Source of the DNA: Zobellia amurskyensis
Lineage (GTDB): Bacteria > Bacteroidota > Bacteroidia > Flavobacteriales > Flavobacteriaceae
Assembly: GCF_009725985.1 (NCBI RefSeq)
Contig: NZ_RCNR01000015.1
Location: 36,283 to 100,282 of the forward strand
DNA: 64,000 bases
Direction of reading: 5' to 3'
Position 1 is the stretch's first letter. The number at the start of each line of letters is the position of its first letter. Positions 60,513 to 64,000 of this stretch are shown in pieces. Below the pieces are notes generated by a model. It saw nothing but the letters and a program-made list of their open reading frames with translations. It did not search any database and was not told where the DNA came from. Position numbers and translations under genes: made by a program.

Positions 60513-61463
60513 ATGAGTGCAATACCCAGTGTAGATTTACAAGATTTTGTTTCAGATAGTCCTGAAAGAAAAGAGAAGTTCATAAAAGAAATTGGTTCTG
60601 CTTTTGAGAATATTGGTTTCGTAGCCTTGAGTGGTCATTTTTTATCAGATGATTTGGTAAAGAACCTTTATGATGAAATAAAAAAGTTTTTTGACCTTCC
60701 ACAGGATGTTAAAGACAATTATGAAATTGAAGGTATAGGCGGTCAGCGTGGATATACCTCATTCGGAAAAGAACACGCCAAAGGAAAGAAAGAGGGCGAT
60801 TTAAAAGAGTTTTGGCATTTTGGACAGTACGTACAAGATGATCCAAAGCTAGAAGCGGAATATCCGGACAATGTTCAGGTTAAAGAATTGCCTACATTTA
60901 ATACTGTTGGTAAGGAAACGTATCAAATGCTGGAGAAAACGGCCAAGTACGTACTTAGGGCATTGGCTATTCACCTTAACTTAGAAGAAACTTATTTTGA
61001 TGACTATATAAAGAACGGAAATTCTATTTTACGCCCTATTCATTATCCACCCATAACTTCGGAGCCTAAAAACGCAGTACGCGCAGCCGCTCATGGAGAT
61101 ATTAACCTTATTACTTTGTTAATGGGAGCTCATGGACGTGGACTTCAGGTGAAGAACCATAAAGGTGAATGGGTAGATGCTATTGCACGGCCAGATCAGT
61201 TAATGATCAATGTGGGAGATATGTTGTCTAGGCTAACCAATAATAAATTGAAGTCCACCATACACCAAGTGGTGAATCCGCCAAAAGAGCTTTGGGGTAC
61301 TTCCCGTTATTCCATTCCTTTTTTTATGCATCCTATTAGTGAGATGCCGTTAGACTGTCTTGATAATTGTGTTGACGATGAAAATCCTAAACAATTTGAT
61401 GATATTACTGCGGGCGAGTTCTTGCATGAGCGTTTAATAGAATTAGGGTTGATAAAAGGATAA
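60513..61463 (+). CDS. 2-oxoglutarate/Fe(II) oxygenase, isopenicillin N synthase family
   Basis: 316 aa double-stranded beta-helix oxygenase. Iron ligands H194, D196 and H251 (AAAHGDINLITLL, STIHQVVNPP) and R265-x-S267 (RYSIPFF) for the 2-oxoglutarate carboxylate are all present. The N-terminal DIOX_N part has FENIGFVALSGH and GQRGYTSFGKEH. The substrate is unknown; the gene is convergently unlinked to any pathway, and is followed by a SUI1-type gene with a 2-base gap. Confidence 0.9.
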   Translation: MSAIPSVDLQDFVSDSPERKEKFIKEIGSAFENIGFVALSGHFLSDDLVKNLYDEIKKFFDLPQDVKDNYEIEGIGGQRGYTSFGKEHAKGKKEGDLKEFWHFGQYVQDDPKLEAEYPDNVQVKELPTFNTVGKETYQMLEKTAKYVLRALAIHLNLEETYFDDYIKNGNSILRPIHYPPITSEPKNAVRAAAHGDINLITLLMGAHGRGLQVKNHKGEWVDAIARPDQLMINVGDMLSRLTNNKLKSTIHQVVNPPKELWGTSRYSIPFFMHPISEMPLDCLDNCVDDENPKQFDDITAGEFLHERLIELGLIKG

Positions 61464-61465
61464 AT

Positions 61466-61795
61466 ATGGATTTGCAGGATCAGCTGAAAAATTTGTTTCC
61501 AGAACACAAGCCGGAAAAAACGGAAACACCCTCTGAAAAGAAAAGTGATATCTGGTTACAAGACGACCCTATTATCTGTAAATATGAGAAAAGGAAAGGG
61601 AAACCTATTACAATCTTAGAAGGCTACAATGGCGCTGAAAGTGATTTTAAAAAGTTGGCCAAGGAGCTGAAAACCAAATTAAGTGTAGGAGGGTCATTTA
61701 AAAACGGCCAAATCATAATTCAGGGCGATTATAGAGATAAAATTATGGTGCTATTAAAAGAAAAAGGATTTTCAGTAAAGCGTGTTGGTGGGTAA
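61466..61795 (+). CDS. translation initiation factor SUI1/eIF1 (YciH) family protein
   Basis: 109 aa. The C-terminal SUI1 fold (about 40-105) has KPITILEGYNGAESDFKKLA, KELKTKLSVGGSFKNGQIII and QGDYRDKIMVLLKEKGFSVK, matching the bacterial YciH/eIF1 family that influences start-codon selection. An acidic, low-complexity N-terminus (about 1-35) precedes it. It lies 2 bases after the oxygenase gene, so it is probably cotranscribed. Confidence 0.9.
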   Translation: MDLQDQLKNLFPEHKPEKTETPSEKKSDIWLQDDPIICKYEKRKGKPITILEGYNGAESDFKKLAKELKTKLSVGGSFKNGQIIIQGDYRDKIMVLLKEKGFSVKRVGG

Positions 61796-61914
61796 CACCT
61801 TTAAATACAGGGCTTAAGAGCGCTAATTAAAGAAACCTTTAATTGTGTTAATTATTTTTGGTTTATTTTTAATAAATAGTACTTTTAATCTCTAGAACCA
61901 AATTCACACCCTAC

Positions 61915-62847
61915 ATGAGTTCCCTTTTGCACATCACTAACGGAGATAGCTTTACTGATAGATTAAAATCATTAAATCTTAAGGGAGACATTATCACATG
62001 GCGTGAGATGCTCTGCGAAGGAAAGACGCTTACCAATGTTGGTAGCGAGTCCTTTTGGAAAGCCCGTTTTGAATTTTTGAATAAAAATTATAAGGTATCA
62101 AAATCTTGGTTTATTGAAAAAACCTTAAAAGAATACCGATCCCTATGTAATCATAAACAACAAGATGAGATCGTGCTCTGGTTTGAGTACGATCTTTTTT
62201 GTCAAGTAAATATGATCGCTGTGCTTAGTTGGTTAAAAACCAACAGAAAATACGCGCAAATATCATTGGTCTGTAGCGGCAAACAAGATGATACGGATAA
62301 AATGTATGCGCTGAACGATTTAAGCAATGACCAGTTACAGGAGTTATACAACAATAAGATAGATCTGACTCAGGATGATATTGAGTATGCCGATTATGTT
62401 TGGCAGTTGTATTGTAGTGATAACCCTATTCGCTTAGAAAATTTATCTGATTTTGGCGATTTTCAGTTTGATTACCTGGGTAATGCGGTCCGCACACATC
62501 TTCACCGTTTTCCAAGTATTAAAAACGGACTTAATGAAATGGAAAATACCATTTTAAGGCTGGCGATAGAAAAAAAACCTACCTCAAAAGGCGCGTTTGT
62601 TTCGGAAATACTACAAAACCAAGGTTTATTAGGCTTTGCCGATACTCAGTATGATAGGGCTTTGGGCAGGTTAAAACCATTATTTTCTTCTTTTAACCCA
62701 GTACGACTTACTAAAAAGGGCAAAGAAATACTTGAAAACAAAACAAGCTACTATTCTTGTATTCAAGATAATGATGTATATCTCGGAGGCGCGTTAAAGT
62801 ATAATTTTCTTTACAACACCGAGGCTAACAGAATTTTAAAGTTGTAA
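61915..62847 (+). CDS. DUF1835 domain protein
   Basis: 310 aa. LHITNGDSFTDRLKSLNLKG and ITWREMLCEG are the DUF1835 N-terminal signature, followed by QDEIVLWFEYDLFCQVNMIA and LSLVCSGKQDD. The fold is thought to be a Rossmann-like alpha/beta domain, and the family is widespread in Firmicutes and Bacteroidota. Function unknown. It overlaps neither neighbour: 4 bases to the nucleoside phosphorylase start. Confidence 0.83.
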   Translation: MSSLLHITNGDSFTDRLKSLNLKGDIITWREMLCEGKTLTNVGSESFWKARFEFLNKNYKVSKSWFIEKTLKEYRSLCNHKQQDEIVLWFEYDLFCQVNMIAVLSWLKTNRKYAQISLVCSGKQDDTDKMYALNDLSNDQLQELYNNKIDLTQDDIEYADYVWQLYCSDNPIRLENLSDFGDFQFDYLGNAVRTHLHRFPSIKNGLNEMENTILRLAIEKKPTSKGAFVSEILQNQGLLGFADTQYDRALGRLKPLFSSFNPVRLTKKGKEILENKTSYYSCIQDNDVYLGGALKYNFLYNTEANRILKL

Positions 62848-62851
62848 CAGC

Positions 62852-63724
62852 ATGCAATTAAGCCCCTCTGAGCTTATCTTAAATGCCGATAAGAGCATTT
62901 ACCATCTCAACTTATTACCAGAAGACATTGCGGAAACTATTATTACGGTCGGTGACCCTGACAGAGTAAGTGATGTTTCCAGTTTTTTTGATACGATTGA
63001 ACTTAAAAAAGGAAAACGTGAGTTTCATACGCATACCGGTACATTAAACGGAAAGCGAATCTCAGTAATCTCTACAGGAATTGGTACGGACAATATTGAT
63101 ATTGTTTTCAATGAATTGGACGCCCTTGTTAATATCGATTTTGAGACCAGAACCTTAAAACCGAAAAGAACAGTTTTGGATATTGTAAGAATTGGTACTT
63201 CAGGAGCTATTCGCTCGGACATTCCTATTAATTCTTTTTTAATGAGTGAATATGCTATGGGCTTTGATGGCTTGTTGCATTTTTATGATAGCGAATCCGT
63301 ACAGGAACCTGAGGTGTCAAAAGCTTTTGTAGCCCATACGAACTGGTCTCCTAATAAATCACTGCCCTACGTGGTCAAATATGACGAAAGTCTTGGTAAA
63401 AAGCTGTTTTCAAATCGTATACGATTAGGTGTTACCGTTACTAATATAGGGTTTTATGGTCCGCAAAGTAGAGTTTTAAGATTAAAACTCGGCGATAATG
63501 ACCTTCAAGACAAATTGGCTTCTTTTGAATATAAAGGAATTAAAATAACCAACTTGGAAATGGAGACTTCGGGCATATATGGTCTGGCAAAATTATTGGG
63601 CCATCGTGCAGTTTCCATGAATTGTATCTTGGCCAACCGTGCCAATGGCGAGTTTAGTTCTAATCCGGCAGAATCTGTGAAAGAACTTATTAAGTATACC
63701 TTAGAAAAGCTGACTACCTCGTAG
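62852..63724 (+). CDS. nucleoside phosphorylase (uridine phosphorylase-type)
   Basis: 290 aa PNP/UDP phosphorylase fold. Phosphate-binding TVGDPDRVSDVSSFFD (G-D-P-x-R), ISVISTGIGTDNIDIVFNEL, RIGTSGAIRSDIPINSFL and the nucleoside-binding NLEMETSGIYGLAKLLGHRA (M-E-x-E-like). It cleaves a (deoxy)nucleoside to base and ribose-1-phosphate. Translationally close to the DUF1835 gene; 55 bases before polyphosphate kinase. Confidence 0.9.
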   Translation: MQLSPSELILNADKSIYHLNLLPEDIAETIITVGDPDRVSDVSSFFDTIELKKGKREFHTHTGTLNGKRISVISTGIGTDNIDIVFNELDALVNIDFETRTLKPKRTVLDIVRIGTSGAIRSDIPINSFLMSEYAMGFDGLLHFYDSESVQEPEVSKAFVAHTNWSPNKSLPYVVKYDESLGKKLFSNRIRLGVTVTNIGFYGPQSRVLRLKLGDNDLQDKLASFEYKGIKITNLEMETSGIYGLAKLLGHRAVSMNCILANRANGEFSSNPAESVKELIKYTLEKLTTS

Positions 63725-63779
63725 CTAGTTAACACTAATTTTAGACGGATAAGCGGACGATTGGTTATTTTTGTTTTCT

Positions 63780-64000
63780 ATGGAAAATGAAAATTACAAA
63801 CACCGTGATATAAATTGGCTCTATTTTAATGAGAGGGTACTGTTAGAAGCAGCTAACCCCACTACTCCCTTACTAGAGCGTTTAAGATTCCTAGCTATTT
63901 TCTCATCCAACCTGGACGAATTTTTTAAGGTACGTGTATCCCAATTGCGTCAATTAAAATCGGTTGACAAGTCATTACGACGAAAATTGGTTTTAAAATC
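63780..64000 (+). CDS. ppk1: polyphosphate kinase 1 (5' end only)
   Basis: Starts at the ATG at 63780 and runs off the right edge after about 73 residues. [20 protein letters not shown] then [30 protein letters not shown] is the conserved PPK1 N-terminal domain, which leads to the phospho-histidine catalytic domain outside the window. PPK1 makes polyphosphate from ATP. The partial state is due to the window, not damage. Confidence 0.93.
   Translation, partial: MENENYKHRDINWLYFNERVLLEAANPTTPLLERLRFLAIFSSNLDEFFKVRVSQLRQLKSVDKSLRRKLVLK

Overview
The window looks like the chromosome of a marine flavobacterium (Bacteroidota, Flavobacteriaceae; Maribacter/Zobellia-like is an inference from gene content). 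The support is a Bacteroidota-type primary sigma factor, low GC, AraC-TM-TPR one-piece regulators, DUF4494, a GH26 mannanase lipoprotein, a TonB-dependent receptor with a carboxypeptidase-like N-domain, a type 9 secretion C-terminal signal remnant, and a near absence of strong Shine-Dalgarno sites.

Layout. 1-5.5 kb: housekeeping edge (rpoD, AraC/TPR regulator, a frameshifted NTF2-like lipoprotein gene, DUF4494, tRNA-Cys). 5.6-11.5 kb: GH26 mannanase and a frameshifted AraC gene, then a plus-strand operon of outer-membrane barrel, alpha/beta hydrolase, cupin, carboxymuconolactone decarboxylase and cupin lipoprotein. 11.6-18.1 kb: minus-strand operon of an ABC exporter (two DUF3526-type permeases and an ATPase) wrapped around a TonB receptor, with a His/Cys-rich small protein upstream. 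18.4-26 kb: FAD oxidoreductase, an NhaC-family transporter behind a SAM-riboswitch-like leader (so possibly a methionine transporter), a lone receiver domain, and a pyruvate oxidase operon. 26.5-31.3 kb: GAF histidine kinase, transglutaminase-like protein, 2H phosphoesterase, esterase and DUF6642-like protein. 31.4-38.0 kb: a Crp/Fnr regulator followed by a redox gene set (cupin, yellow/MRJP-like, cyclase, MFS, aldo/keto reductase, LLM flavin oxidoreductase), driven by two near-identical promoter modules placed at exactly the same distance from two start codons.

38.0-47.4 kb is an AT-rich accessory island. It holds an ECF sigma/membrane protein pair, a collagen-like lipoprotein, a degraded FG-GAP/T9SS gene, a BT4734-type primase-like gene divergent from a large stand-alone reverse transcriptase with a 247-base noncoding leader, and several families of dispersed noncoding repeats and hairpins. 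This is the best place in the window for an undescribed (perhaps defence) system.

47.4-64 kb returns to chromosomal genes: two tandem paralogues, YceI, TerC, and then a compact biosynthetic operon (56985 to 50801, minus strand). The operon joins a complete dedicated fatty-acid-type set (ACP, KAS, hotdog dehydratase, Y-x6-K enoyl reductase type SDR) to a type III polyketide synthase, methyltransferase and FAD oxidoreductase. It is followed by an OmpA lipoprotein, a fused E1 alpha/beta keto-acid dehydrogenase, a 2-oxoglutarate-dependent oxygenase family member, a SUI1-type factor, DUF1835, a nucleoside phosphorylase and the start of polyphosphate kinase.

Three places (3.3, 4.6 and 7.36 kb) carry apparent single-A indels in otherwise intact genes. 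They could be genuine decay, slippage or sequencing error.
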